This document shows positions 1-9,685 of a stretch of 64,000 nucleotides of DNA, in pieces. Source of the DNA: Polyangiaceae bacterium (GTDB taxonomy: Bacteria; Myxococcota_A; Polyangia; Polyangiales; Polyangiaceae). Both the position numbers and the translations under genes were made by a program. The DNA is taken from contig JADJRH010000002.1 of assembly GCA_016712345.1 (NCBI GenBank), positions 310,001 through 374,000 of the forward strand. The letters are read 5' to 3'. Every line of letters begins with the position of its first letter. Position 1 is the stretch's first letter. A model generated the notes under the pieces. The model was not told the DNA's origin. It saw only the letters and a list, made by a program, of their open reading frames with translations, and searched no databases.

Positions 1-806
1 AACTTCAGAGCGTGCGTGCCTTGCTTGTAAAAGAAGAAGGACCATGGTGTGTTGCACTTGCTGAGCGAATGCGCGATTTGGGAGTGACGGTTCAAGTGGC
101 GCACACGCTTGAAAGCGCGTTGGCCGCTGTGCGAAGCGATCCTTCGGTCGAGGTTGTTTTTATCGATGCCACATTTGACCGCGATCGAATCACCGAGGTC
201 GTCGCCGCGTTCAGATTGGAAACAAAGGCGCCGGATCTACCCATTGTTCTTTTGTGCAATGCAGGTTCAACCGAGTTCAATTCCCAACCGTTTGAGCGGC
301 TCCGAAAGCCGATTCATCATCGAATGCTCGTGGCCATGTTGCGAAGGGCGGCTGCGCTCAAAAACGGACTGGATGTTCCAGTTGATTCGGTTTCGAGCCC
401 GCCGTCGTCGCGGCGCACTCCTTCAGGAAGGTCGGTGCTTTTGGTGGAGGACAACCTTGTAAATCGAAAAGTGGCGGATCTCATGCTCCGCACGTTGGGG
501 TGCAATGTGACAGTTGTTACCAACGGAAAAGAAGCGGTAGAGGCCACACAAAACCGCCGGTTTGATCTGATTCTAATGGACGTGCAAATGCCGGGAATGG
601 ATGGGCATGAAGCCGCTCGTCTCATTCGGCAAGCCGAAAACCGGCCGGGCGAACCTCGAACACCGATTGTCGCGCTGACGGCACATGCGTTGTTGACAGA
701 TCGTGAACGCAGTCTTCAAAGTGGAATGGATGACCACCTGTCAAAGCCGGTGAACATGAACGAACTGTCGGCGGTACTCAAAAAGTGGACACCCCCCGCA
801 AGCTGA
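1..806 (+). CDS. Hybrid histidine kinase C-terminus, two receiver domains (5' partial)
   Basis: The frame is open from base 3, so the gene very likely starts upstream; the GTG at 12 has no clear ribosome binding site. Two receiver domains are visible. The first (about residues 1-120 counted from base 12) is degenerate: its phospho-site region reads VVFIDATFD and it ends at LRKP. The second (about 137-260) is canonical, with LLVEDN for the acidic pocket, LILMDVQMPGMDG carrying the acceptor Asp near residue 189, ALTAH and the conserved SKPV lysine. No DNA-binding output domain follows, so it probably ends a phosphorelay hybrid kinase rather than a transcription factor. The kinase part cannot be seen and is inferred. 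It is convergent with the next gene, 4 bases away. Confidence 0.85.
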   Translation, partial: LQSVRALLVKEEGPWCVALAERMRDLGVTVQVAHTLESALAAVRSDPSVEVVFIDATFDRDRITEVVAAFRLETKAPDLPIVLLCNAGSTEFNSQPFERLRKPIHHRMLVAMLRRAAALKNGLDVPVDSVSSPPSSRRTPSGRSVLLVEDNLVNRKVADLMLRTLGCNVTVVTNGKEAVEATQNRRFDLILMDVQMPGMDGHEAARLIRQAENRPGEPRTPIVALTAHALLTDRERSLQSGMDDHLSKPVNMNELSAVLKKWTPPAS

Positions 807-810
807 CTCG

Positions 811-1992
811 CTAAAAGCCGCAGTTTTTGTTGCCCGGTGCGTGTGACATGGGCGCCTTACCCTTTTTTGTGACAATTGTCTGAGGGTCACCGTTGGCTGA
901 ATAATACCAGTCTTTGGTGGGTTTCTTGTGCTTCAGGTAAGAAGCAATATCGGTGGCTGTTTCTTCAGGTGTGGCCCACTGGGTGTTGTGACCCAGGTCG
1001 TCGATCTGAATGCCAAGCTCCGAGAGAGGCCTCTTCCCATATTGCTTAAAGTAATAACTCATGTCGCAGGCCGAAGCCGGCACGTCGAGTGATTCGCGCA
1101 GCGCGGCTTGATCGGTGTCGTAGAAGAACGCGTCTTGGGTTGCCCAAATGATAAATGTCGGCACTGTCAGACTCTTCAAACGTTCGGTGTTGTCCACCTG
1201 TGAAAGTGCCCGTGCAGCTCCAATCCATGTTCCCATTTTTGTGGAAGCCGTTTCAGGCACGATCTCCGCCAAAAAGTCTTGATCGGCGGCGGGATCAACC
1301 ACCCAGCCGTAGGTTACCCACGACAGCGCGTCGGCATTGGCATCGAGCGGGGTCAGGTTGTAAACGTCGTCGGGGAATGTGTACCCCTGCGCTTCAAACC
1401 CGGCTTTCCAGCTTCCCTCCACAGGCTCGTTGATGATAAACTCCTGCAAGACAAAGTTGCCCTGAATTTTGCCGGACGTTCCGATGAGCACCATGCGATC
1501 TACCCGTTCCGGGTAGGTGAGCCCCAGCTCCTGCGCCACGAAGCTACCCATTGAGTGGCCCACAATTGCCGCCGAATCAATGCATTTTTGATCCATGAAA
1601 GCAATCACGTCGTTTGCCAGGTCAATTGGTCGAAAGCAGTTTTCAGGTGCGTGCGCACAGGAAGCGGCAGGAGGCATTGACGAGGCGCCGTGCCCGCGTT
1701 GATCCAAGGCAAAAATATGCAGGTTTGGATTTTTTTGAGCAAGGGCCGTGGCCGTTGGATAAAACGAGCGCGATGTGTCTGTATAGCCGTGCAGGAAGAT
1801 CACGGGTTTTCCTGCCGGATTTCCCATTTCAATGTAGGCCAGATCAATGCCTGTTGAAAGGGAGATGGTCTGTTTGGAAAGCGTCACCGCTTGAACAGAC
1901 GTTGCCGGTGCTTCGGGTTCTTCCGCATGACAACCCGCCAAACACGCACCGACTGCCAACATTCCCCACGCAGATTTCGTGGAATACCGCAT
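811..1992 (-). CDS. Alpha/beta hydrolase lipoprotein
   Basis: 393 residues. The N-terminus is a lipoprotein signal with lipobox LAGC (Cys21), so it should be anchored to a membrane after export. The body is an alpha/beta hydrolase fold: oxyanion region FLHGYTD near residue 66, DQRGHG near 98, nucleophile elbow GHSMGS with Ser147, a late Asp in WATQDAF and a His in DLGHNT, giving a complete Ser-Asp-His triad. The ATG start at 1992 is supported by TAAGGAG about 9 bases upstream. The substrate cannot be told; esterases, lipases and haloalkane-dehalogenase-like enzymes share this pattern, and Ser as nucleophile disfavours the last. There is no obvious operon partner. Confidence 0.85.
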   Translation of the reverse strand: MRYSTKSAWGMLAVGACLAGCHAEEPEAPATSVQAVTLSKQTISLSTGIDLAYIEMGNPAGKPVIFLHGYTDTSRSFYPTATALAQKNPNLHIFALDQRGHGASSMPPAASCAHAPENCFRPIDLANDVIAFMDQKCIDSAAIVGHSMGSFVAQELGLTYPERVDRMVLIGTSGKIQGNFVLQEFIINEPVEGSWKAGFEAQGYTFPDDVYNLTPLDANADALSWVTYGWVVDPAADQDFLAEIVPETASTKMGTWIGAARALSQVDNTERLKSLTVPTFIIWATQDAFFYDTDQAALRESLDVPASACDMSYYFKQYGKRPLSELGIQIDDLGHNTQWATPEETATDIASYLKHKKPTKDWYYSANGDPQTIVTKKGKAPMSHAPGNKNCGF

Positions 1993-2278
1993 CTGTGATC
2001 GCTCCTTATTTTGCGCGAAACTCGCGTGTGCTCCTCTCGAACGCTGGGGTCAAACCGGAGGGTGAAAACCAACGTTCAGGTTGGGATTGACCTCAGATTG
2101 CGCCCGCGGGAAGGGAGCAGTCTTGGACGCAGAAGCAAGACTGCGACCAAGAGCACGAGATTACCAAATTGGGTGGGTCAATGGAACGGTTCCTTGAGCG
2201 CTCACGTGAATTTCATGAGTGAATGTGCAAACGTGTGCCGCCGGGTGCGAGGACAATCGTCCGCAGGTGTCGCTCAAC
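1993..2278. other. Intergenic stretch with one small hairpin
   Basis: No convincing gene is seen between the hydrolase and the ATP-grasp gene, both on the minus strand. A perfect 8-base inverted repeat (CAGTCTTG at 2118-2125, CAAGACTG at 2136-2143, 10-base loop) could form a hairpin downstream of the ATP-grasp stop. It has no T-tract, so it is only a weak terminator candidate. The ribosome binding site of the hydrolase gene lies at the left edge. Confidence 0.4.
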
Positions 2279-3505
2279 TCAACCGCACTCCACTCGAACC
2301 GTGGAGATAATGTGTTGGAGGGTTTTCTGTACCACTTCGGTTCGTTCGTGCCGAACAAGGAGGTAGCCGTCGCCCTCGTACCCCGTGCCTTTGGCTTGTC
2401 CAATGGAGGGAAGTTTTGACCCCACAATCAGGTGCCCCACTTCCCGCTCCACCTGTTCAATGCCGGTGATCGCTCGAATGTTACCTGTACCCTGTCCTCG
2501 CAAATAGGCTGCTCCGGCGGCAAATCGGCGCTTCGGAGGGTCCATCTCGCCGTACACCATTACTTTGGCCCACGCGTAACAGAGGTCTATTTCGTGGGCC
2601 AAACCTACCAACGTTGTAAACTGCGCTCCCGGCGGCCTGGCCCCCACTTCAGATATCGCAATGCTGCCGTCGTTTCGTCGAAACCACTCCATGTGGCTGA
2701 GCCCCGTGTCCATACCCAATACGTCCAGCGTTTTATACGCCGCATCCCGAATGTCGTCGTATTTCGGGTCGTCGATTTCGCGCGGTAAAACAACACTCCA
2801 CTGAATCCAAGGGTTGCGCAGCACCTCCAGCGGGGTGGGGTGATAGTGGGTAAGCGAATGCCAAATGTGCTTTCCACCGATGGTGATTGTTTCAAACGAG
2901 TGTTCGTTTCCAATCACCATCTCTTCCACAAGAACCGGTCTATCGGCGCTTGGAGCCGCTTTTGAAAGCTCGGCTTTCAACTGCGCTGCGTCGTTGACTC
3001 GAAACGTTGATTCTGCACCCGCGCCGGCCGGTGGCTTGACGATCAGCGGAAACCCGAGTTCTTTGGTAGCCTCCCACAGCTCGTATTCTGAGTAAACCGT
3101 TTTGTGTTTTGCGCAGGGTATACCGGCCTCACGAAGCAGCGACTTCATCCGTCCTTTGTCGCGAAAGTTTTTGGCCGTTTCCACACTCATCCCTTCTACC
3201 CCGAGGTGTTCTCGCGCTTCGGCGAGCGCTTCTTGAATTTGTTCAACAGCGCCGAAGAGCCTATGAATCCGGTCTTCTTTCACATAAGCCTGAAGCGCTT
3301 TTGCACCGCGCTCGATCTCCGCCGAACTCGCCACGTCTTTAATGGTAAGGTAGGCCGCAACGCCGCCGAGCAGGCGCCTCGGCAACTTGTCGAACGGTTC
3401 GAGCGACAAGATACCCAACTTCATGTCGGGCAGTCGAGAGAGCGCTTCAATGAATCGAATGGCAACGTCGGTGAAATAGGGGGCCGTAAAGATCACGAAG
3501 GGCAT
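2279..3505 (-). CDS. ATP-grasp domain ligase
   Basis: 408 residues. An N-terminal pre-ATP-grasp region is followed by the ATP-grasp fold: KNFRDKGRMKSLLREAGIP (the K/M/L helix before the nucleotide site), FPLIVKPPAGAGA with the nucleotide-binding Lys and flexible Gly loop, VEEMV with ligating acidic residues, and a late Glu/Gly region ISEVGARPPG. This arrangement matches carboxylate-amine ligases such as biotin carboxylase-like, PurK-like and amino-acid ligase enzymes, which form an acyl-phosphate and condense it with an amine. The substrate is not identifiable. The start at 3505 has a TGGAGGGG stretch upstream. It is divergent from the large kinase gene, with about 90 bases between the starts. 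Confidence 0.8.
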   Translation of the reverse strand: MPFVIFTAPYFTDVAIRFIEALSRLPDMKLGILSLEPFDKLPRRLLGGVAAYLTIKDVASSAEIERGAKALQAYVKEDRIHRLFGAVEQIQEALAEAREHLGVEGMSVETAKNFRDKGRMKSLLREAGIPCAKHKTVYSEYELWEATKELGFPLIVKPPAGAGAESTFRVNDAAQLKAELSKAAPSADRPVLVEEMVIGNEHSFETITIGGKHIWHSLTHYHPTPLEVLRNPWIQWSVVLPREIDDPKYDDIRDAAYKTLDVLGMDTGLSHMEWFRRNDGSIAISEVGARPPGAQFTTLVGLAHEIDLCYAWAKVMVYGEMDPPKRRFAAGAAYLRGQGTGNIRAITGIEQVEREVGHLIVGSKLPSIGQAKGTGYEGDGYLLVRHERTEVVQKTLQHIISTVRVECG

Positions 3506-3595
3506 ACGTTTTTCCCCTCCATATCACGGCCCGACGACGTGATCATCGTTCACGCGCATTGACATTCGTTCGAAGGGCGGGCAGCAACGTAGACC

Positions 3596-6500
3596 ATGTC
3601 ATTTGCGGCGATCGGGGTATTGCTCGGCGGGCGCTACCTCTTGGAGCGACGCCTTGCCGAAGGGGGCATGGGTGCCGTTTGGCGCGCGCGCCACATCAAG
3701 CTTGACGTGCCTGTTGTCGTGAAAGTGATGACGCCCGTGCTCGCGTCGTCGTCGGAGGCGCGCACTCGGTTTGAACGCGAAGCAAAAGCCGCTGCGCGAC
3801 TTACAAGTCCGCACGTTGTTGAAGTGCACGACTACGGTGTGGAGGGCGACACGCCCTACATCGTGATGGAACACCTTGAAGGCCAGGACTTGGCGATGCG
3901 GCTCGCTGCGCGAGGCCATCTGCGGGTGGATGAAACGGCCGAGGTGATTGACCAGATAGCAAAAGCGCTCGATGTGGCGCACGCAGCCGGCGTCGTTCAT
4001 CGCGACCTGAAACCGAGTAATGTATTTTTGGCGAAAACGGGGCGCGAAGAAGTTGTCAAGGTGCTTGACTTCGGTGTTGCAAAACTTCGCTCCGAGCCGG
4101 GTATAAGCACGCTGCCGGGTATGGTGATGGGCTCACCGAGCTACATGAGCCCCGAACAGACAAAGGGAGCAACGGCGCTGGACTATCGAAGCGATTTGTG
4201 GTCGCTCGGTGTTGTCGCTTTTGAATGTCTTACCGGGGCCCTGCCGTTTGATCGCGACGACGTGACCGATCTGATTATAGCGATCAGTCAGGCACCCGTG
4301 CCGTCGGTTACGAGTTTTGCGCCGTGGCTCAATCCTGAACTCAACTCCTTTTTTGTGCGCGCGTTGTCGCGGCCCGTTGCCACGCGTTTTCAGTCCGCGC
4401 TCGAACTTGCGGAGGCATTTGTTGCCGCGGCGGGCCTGCCGGCGCGCGTTCGCTCCACATTTTCCAGTCAGGACTCCCATTCGGTAGGTGAATCGGCGGG
4501 GGCGCGACTGTCACTTTCTACCGGCTCTCTCCACAGCGAAAAAACGGTCGCACTCAGGGCCAAACCTTCCGATGACATTTCAACTCTCACCGGTGCACCC
4601 AAGTCCAAGTCGAGGTCGGGAGCCGCCCTCGCAAACGTGGGTGAGGTCATCGCCGGCCGTTTTGAAGTGCTTTCCGCGGCGGGTGAAGGATCCATGGGAG
4701 TTGTCTTCCACACGCATGACAAGGTCACGGGGTCACAAGCGGCTCTCAAGTTATTTCGACCGAGCGTTGTGGACACATCTCGTTTTTTCCAAGAAGCCCA
4801 CGCTCTGTCAGAATCGCACCATCCCGCGGTGGTGCGGTACGTTGCTCACGGAGTGACAAGCGAAGGTCAACCTTACCTTGCGATGGAATGGGTAGACGGA
4901 ATCTCCCTTGCAATGCGACTCAAGCTCGGGCCGCTGGGTGTGACTGAAAGTTTGGTGCTTGCCATTCGGCTCGCAGAAGGGTTGGGGGCGGTTCACAGAA
5001 ATGGGATTGTCCACGGCGATCTGACACCTTCCAATATTCTTCTTTCGTCGGGTAGACTCGAAGACGCCAAAATTATCGATTTTGGAATTTCGCATCGGGG
5101 CAAAAACAGCCGGTTGAATGTTTCACAACCGCTGCAAGTTACCGGAACACCGGGTTACCTCGCACCCGAACAAGCGTTGGCCGGACAAACAACCGACTCG
5201 CGGGCCGATGTATTCTCGCTCGGTTGTGTACTCTTTGAGTGCCTTGCGGGGCGTTCACCGTTTGCGGCCGACAGCGCATTTGCCGCAATTGGAAAGCTCA
5301 CCGCGGCGCCGGTTCCCCGCCTCTCGGATATCATGCCCACGGCGCCCGCCGGGCTTGACGCCCTCCTGGGTAGATTGCTCGCCCACAATCGAGAGTCACG
5401 ACCTGAAAACGGTGCCGATGCTGCCGCGCTCATGGCCGCCGTTCACGATCTCGAAGCGCCGGTGTCCCGGGGTCGTGAAGGGATGACCCAAGGCGAGCGA
5501 AAACTGGTTCCGGTGGTGCTCGTTGTTCCGGCGGCCTCACTGCCAACTCTACCCACTGTGGGGCTTCAATTGGCAGCGGATGCCGCTCAGGACGATGCAA
5601 CACTCAACGTTACGACCGACGTTGTCGCGCGGAACGAGCAGCTCACTCCCATTGCGAGGCGCTACCAATGCCGGGTTGAAATTGTTCAAGGCGGCGCGTT
5701 TGCCCTGATTGGTGAAGGCGCGGGTCTACTGGTAGATCAAGCCACCCAGGCGGCATTGTGCGCCCTCGCTGTGCACGCGGCTTTCCCCGACTCCGCGGTT
5801 TCCGTGGCCACCGGACGAAAGGGAAAACGCGGTGGAGTGCTCGACCGGGCCGCGGCGTGTTTGGTGCGCGCTTTCGGCGGTGGTGAAGGCGCCCACAACG
5901 ATTTGCCGCCGGTTCTCGACGACGCTTCTTTTGGTCTTCTCGACGGTAGGTTTGACATTGACCGATCTACCCAACATTACCTTTTGAGAGGCCGGCTCCT
6001 CCGGGAAGAAGATCAAGGGCGTTTGCTGGGCAAGGTGGTTCCGTGCGCGGGGCGCGAACCCGAACTTTCAATCCTTGATACTCTCTACCGTGAATGTTCT
6101 GAAGAGTCGACTGCCAAGGTGGTTATTATCAAAGGCCCCGCCGGTGCCGGCAAATCCCGCCTTCGACGCGAATTTTTGCGCCGACTTAAAGACAGGGGTG
6201 AAGTTTTTATAGAATGGGTAGGTCGAGGCGACGTGATGAACGCCGGTTCCCCATTTGCCATCCTGTCCAACGCGGTGCACTCCATGTTGGACCTCGCGGG
6301 GGGTGAACCCGACGATGTTCGACGCGCTGCGCTGCGCGAAGTCGTGGCTCGTCGTGTACCCGCTGATAGGGTAAACAGCGTGACAGCGTTCGTTGGGGAA
6401 ATGGTGGGTATACCGTTTCCCGACGACAGCGACCCGCAGATTGAAGCGGCTCGTAAAGACGCTCTTTTGTTGGGCGATCAAAGGCGCCGCGCGTTTGAAG

Positions 6501-8545
6501 AACTCCTTGCTGCGGAGTGCTCCAAGTCGCCTCTGGTGCTCGTTCTTGAAGACTTGCACCTGTCCGATCTACCCACGGTGAAACTCATCGACAGCGCCCT
6601 TCGAACGCTCGAAAATCTACCCTTGTTCGTTGTCGCCACAGCGCGCGAGTCGGTGGGAGATTTGTTTCCCAAGTTATGGCACGAACGGGTGCCTCAAGAA
6701 ATTCGCGTGGGGCCTCTCTCCGCAAAAGCGAGCGAAAAAATTGTTCGTTCCGTGTTGGGGGCCGCCGCGGACAAAGACCTTGTGTCAAAGGTTGTTTCAC
6801 GCGCCGGTGGACATCCGCTCCACTTGGAAGAGATCGTGCGGGCCGTTGCCGAAAGACCCGGCAGCGAGTTGCCCGACACAGTGCTTGCGGTTGTGGAGGC
6901 TCGTCTCGCGGCGCTCGATCCGGCGGCGCGTTTGGTGCTTCGCGCGGCGAGCGTTTTTGGTAGAACGTTTTGGCAAGGCGCCGTTACAGAACTCACCTCA
7001 CTCCGATCTTCCACGGTTGCCGATTGGCTTCGCGACTTGGATGAACACGAATGGATCAAGCGATCTACCCTATCGCGTTTTGTGGGTGAAACCGAGTTTG
7101 TCATTCAACAGGATCTTGTACAGGAAGCTGCGTACGCCATGCTCCATGAGAGCGATCGCGAGTTGGGTCACAGACTCGCCGCCAACTTTCTTGTGCGCTC
7201 GGGCGAGCGTGATCCAACCGTGTTGTCGCGGCATTTTGAGTTGGGAGGTGACTCTGCCCGCGCCGCGCTCTGGCTTCTGCGGGCAGCGGAACAAGCTCTC
7301 GACGGCAACGACTTTGCGGCGGCTGTAACCCTTTCTGCCAAGGCTGCGGCTCTCAGCAACGATCCCATTCACGGAGGCCGGGCCGCGGCCATCTCGGCAG
7401 AGGCGAACTTGCATCGCGGCGAGTTGACAGCCGCGCGAGAACAGGCGTTTTTTGCGATGAAACACCTCGCTCCCCCCGAGCCGGAGTATTTTCGTGCCTG
7501 CTCTTCGGCGGTGGCTTCAAGTGGAAAACTCGGCGACCTTGAAAGTGTACAGAAAGTCGCGCGGTCGCTTCTTGAGTTGGACGCGGCAAGCTGTCCACCC
7601 ATTTCGCTCGCATCGGTGGGTGGAAACGGTATTGTCCAATGTTTTATTCTCGGCGATACTGCCCTCGGAACAACCTTTCTAGAGTGGTTTGATAAGATCG
7701 CCCACCAAGCCGCTCAAACAGAACCTCTCGTTGCCGCTCAACTGGCGCGGGCACGTGGGGCGAAGGCAGCGTATTCAGGCGATCTATACGGTTCAATAGA
7801 GCAGCTGCGAAACGCTGTCATCGCTTCGGACGCCGCCGGGGACATGCGCTCGGCGTGCGCGTTGCGAAAAACCCTTGGATGGTATCTCGGCGAACTTGGG
7901 GCTCTTGAAGAGGCCGAAAAAGCGCTGCGCGAGGCCATTTCCGCAGCTGATAAAATGGGTCTGACAAGCCTCGCGCCCCATGCCAAACACGACCTGGGGT
8001 CACCGCTGCTTCGCCTGGGTAAACTCGATGAAGTGCGCATCTCTCAAGAAGAAGCCCTGATCGCCTTTGATTTGCAAGGAGACAAGCGCCTTCAGTCGAG
8101 TGCCCACGCGCTTTTGAGCGCCGTTCAGCTTTTGGCAGGCGATCTTGACGCCGCCGAACGTGAGGCGAATCTGGCCCTTTCATTGGCTCCTTCGGACATG
8201 ATTCGCTTTACAGCGCTGACGCGCCTCGCCGACGCTCAACGCGCGCGTGGTCACCATGAAGAAGCTATTGCCACAGCAGATATTGCCCTCAAGGTTGCCG
8301 ATGAAACGGGCAACATCGAAGAGTGTTTGGTGCTTTGTTACCTCGTTCGCGCTGAAAGTCTCATTCAGCTTGGACAACGTAACGAGGCAGAATCTACCCT
8401 GCGTCGCGCCCGAGTAGAAATCGAGCGCCGCGCCGCGGGCATCAGTGATCTCACCCTTCGCGGTTCGTTCGTTGCCCGCATCCCTGAAAATGCCCGCGTC
8501 TTGGAACTTTGTAACACGCAGTTCCAAGATCAGGGGCATTCGTGA
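3596..8545 (+). CDS. Double Ser/Thr kinase - ATPase - TPR signalling protein
   Basis: 1649 residues. Domain order: kinase 1 (about 10-280) with glycine loop AEGGMGAVW, catalytic HRDLKPSN near 135-142, DFGVAK near 158 and MSPEQ; kinase 2 (about 350-620) with AGEGSMGVVF, ALKLF lysine, HGDLTPSN near 472 in place of HRD, DFGISH and GYLAPEQ; a STAND-like AAA ATPase with Walker A GPAGAGKSRL near 846 and Walker B-like LVLEDLH; then TPR-rich helices to the C-terminus. Kinase 1 looks active; kinase 2 has lost the HRD arginine and may be regulatory. Such kinase-ATPase-TPR fusions are typical of myxobacteria. There is no transmembrane segment, so it should be cytoplasmic. It overlaps the next start by GTGA, implying translational coupling. 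Confidence 0.9.
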   Translation: MSFAAIGVLLGGRYLLERRLAEGGMGAVWRARHIKLDVPVVVKVMTPVLASSSEARTRFEREAKAAARLTSPHVVEVHDYGVEGDTPYIVMEHLEGQDLAMRLAARGHLRVDETAEVIDQIAKALDVAHAAGVVHRDLKPSNVFLAKTGREEVVKVLDFGVAKLRSEPGISTLPGMVMGSPSYMSPEQTKGATALDYRSDLWSLGVVAFECLTGALPFDRDDVTDLIIAISQAPVPSVTSFAPWLNPELNSFFVRALSRPVATRFQSALELAEAFVAAAGLPARVRSTFSSQDSHSVGESAGARLSLSTGSLHSEKTVALRAKPSDDISTLTGAPKSKSRSGAALANVGEVIAGRFEVLSAAGEGSMGVVFHTHDKVTGSQAALKLFRPSVVDTSRFFQEAHALSESHHPAVVRYVAHGVTSEGQPYLAMEWVDGISLAMRLKLGPLGVTESLVLAIRLAEGLGAVHRNGIVHGDLTPSNILLSSGRLEDAKIIDFGISHRGKNSRLNVSQPLQVTGTPGYLAPEQALAGQTTDSRADVFSLGCVLFECLAGRSPFAADSAFAAIGKLTAAPVPRLSDIMPTAPAGLDALLGRLLAHNRESRPENGADAAALMAAVHDLEAPVSRGREGMTQGERKLVPVVLVVPAASLPTLPTVGLQLAADAAQDDATLNVTTDVVARNEQLTPIARRYQCRVEIVQGGAFALIGEGAGLLVDQATQAALCALAVHAAFPDSAVSVATGRKGKRGGVLDRAAACLVRAFGGGEGAHNDLPPVLDDASFGLLDGRFDIDRSTQHYLLRGRLLREEDQGRLLGKVVPCAGREPELSILDTLYRECSEESTAKVVIIKGPAGAGKSRLRREFLRRLKDRGEVFIEWVGRGDVMNAGSPFAILSNAVHSMLDLAGGEPDDVRRAALREVVARRVPADRVNSVTAFVGEMVGIPFPDDSDPQIEAARKDALLLGDQRRRAFEELLAAECSKSPLVLVLEDLHLSDLPTVKLIDSALRTLENLPLFVVATARESVGDLFPKLWHERVPQEIRVGPLSAKASEKIVRSVLGAAADKDLVSKVVSRAGGHPLHLEEIVRAVAERPGSELPDTVLAVVEARLAALDPAARLVLRAASVFGRTFWQGAVTELTSLRSSTVADWLRDLDEHEWIKRSTLSRFVGETEFVIQQDLVQEAAYAMLHESDRELGHRLAANFLVRSGERDPTVLSRHFELGGDSARAALWLLRAAEQALDGNDFAAAVTLSAKAAALSNDPIHGGRAAAISAEANLHRGELTAAREQAFFAMKHLAPPEPEYFRACSSAVASSGKLGDLESVQKVARSLLELDAASCPPISLASVGGNGIVQCFILGDTALGTTFLEWFDKIAHQAAQTEPLVAAQLARARGAKAAYSGDLYGSIEQLRNAVIASDAAGDMRSACALRKTLGWYLGELGALEEAEKALREAISAADKMGLTSLAPHAKHDLGSPLLRLGKLDEVRISQEEALIAFDLQGDKRLQSSAHALLSAVQLLAGDLDAAEREANLALSLAPSDMIRFTALTRLADAQRARGHHEEAIATADIALKVADETGNIEECLVLCYLVRAESLIQLGQRNEAESTLRRARVEIERRAAGISDLTLRGSFVARIPENARVLELCNTQFQDQGHS

Positions 8546-9633
8546 TATTCGATGAACGCATGACGGAAGTGGACCTCTTCCTTGCCGAACGACGCAGGCG
8601 ATCCGATGAACGGCTTGCGGCTGTAAAAAACGCTCTACTCCGTGAAATTCCCGAGGCAGAAAGGGTTGAATTGCTCGGGCATCACACCTGCATTTACGCC
8701 GTCGGCTCCGGTGGGCGCGGAGAACTTTCTCGTTACAGCGATCTTGACCTTTTCCTCGTCAAGCAGGGTTCTCCCCGCAGGGTAGATGAAATTCGCCTGC
8801 AAAGTGCGGTGATTCGTGCTCTTCGTTCTGAAGGTTTTGAAGACCCGTCCAACGACGCGAGCTTTCTCAAGTTGCATGCCGCCGAACACTTAATTGAGCG
8901 GTTGGGGGAGCCCAGTGACGACACCGAAAACACGTTTACCGTGCGCATGCTCCTGCTTCTCGAAAGTCGACCGCTGCTCGGTGACCTTGCGCACGAAAGG
9001 CTCGCAAAAAAAGCTCTCGACGCATATTGGAAAAATGTGGAGGCGCACCGGGAAGATTATCTACCCATTGTTTTCTTCAACGACATCATTCGCTACTGGC
9101 GCATGATGCTCCTGAATTACGAATCGAAAACGGCCGACAAACAGCGCAGAGTTGAACGGATGTTTGCCGCCGGCCCCTCGCCTGAACGCACCCGTGCCGA
9201 GTTGGACCTGGAGGCCGACAAAAACCTACGCAGTTATAAACTGCGATTTAGCCGGTGTCTTCTTTGTTATTCGAGCGTTGCATATTTAATGGCTGAAGCG
9301 TACCGCACCCAAACCGAACAGAAGCGCGCTCACGTGACGCGTGAAGTGGTAGATCACATGGTCATGTTGCCACCCATGGATCGATTACGCGAGGCAATTG
9401 ACAAGGCGAAAACCGCGCCGGGCGTTACAGAAATCGGGCGGGAGTTAACGGCTCTCTACGCTCAATTTCTCCGCGATACAGATCGCTCCAAAAACGAACT
9501 TCACGCAATCTTTGTGAGTCGGCGCGACAGAAAGCCGCTTTTTAACGCCGCCAAAGAGTTTGGTGAAAAGATGTATGATTTTATTATGGCCCTCGGGCAC
9601 AATAATCCAATGTTTCGCTATCTGGTGGTATGA
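8542..9633 (+). CDS. Nucleotidyltransferase-fold protein coupled to the kinase
   Basis: 363 residues, starting at GTG 8542 inside the stop region of the kinase gene; the next in-frame ATG is codon 7. Residues about 55-72 read GSGGRGELSRYSDLDLFL, the Pol-beta-type nucleotidyltransferase signature (G-S-x-x-R-x-E-x-x-x-x-S-D-x-D) with the two metal-binding Asp residues intact. The helical remainder resembles the region after the NTase core in DUF294/GlnD-like proteins. A nucleotidyl or adenylyl transferase activity is therefore plausible. The target is unknown; the coupling with the preceding kinase suggests a shared signalling pathway, which is inference. Confidence 0.75.
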   Translation: MIFDERMTEVDLFLAERRRRSDERLAAVKNALLREIPEAERVELLGHHTCIYAVGSGGRGELSRYSDLDLFLVKQGSPRRVDEIRLQSAVIRALRSEGFEDPSNDASFLKLHAAEHLIERLGEPSDDTENTFTVRMLLLLESRPLLGDLAHERLAKKALDAYWKNVEAHREDYLPIVFFNDIIRYWRMMLLNYESKTADKQRRVERMFAAGPSPERTRAELDLEADKNLRSYKLRFSRCLLCYSSVAYLMAEAYRTQTEQKRAHVTREVVDHMVMLPPMDRLREAIDKAKTAPGVTEIGRELTALYAQFLRDTDRSKNELHAIFVSRRDRKPLFNAAKEFGEKMYDFIMALGHNNPMFRYLVV

Positions 9634-9673
9634 TTGATAATGTCGTTCCGGTGTGTTTGATCAGCTTGGCAGC

Positions 9674-9680
9674 AAGGAGA
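9674..9680 (+). promoter_or_regulatory. Ribosome binding site fixing the start of the 9686 gene
   Basis: AAGGAGA lies 5 bases before ATG 9686. A longer open frame from 9653 exists, but this site and the lipoprotein signal that begins at 9686 make the later start the real one. Confidence 0.8.
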
Positions 9681-9685
9681 CAATC

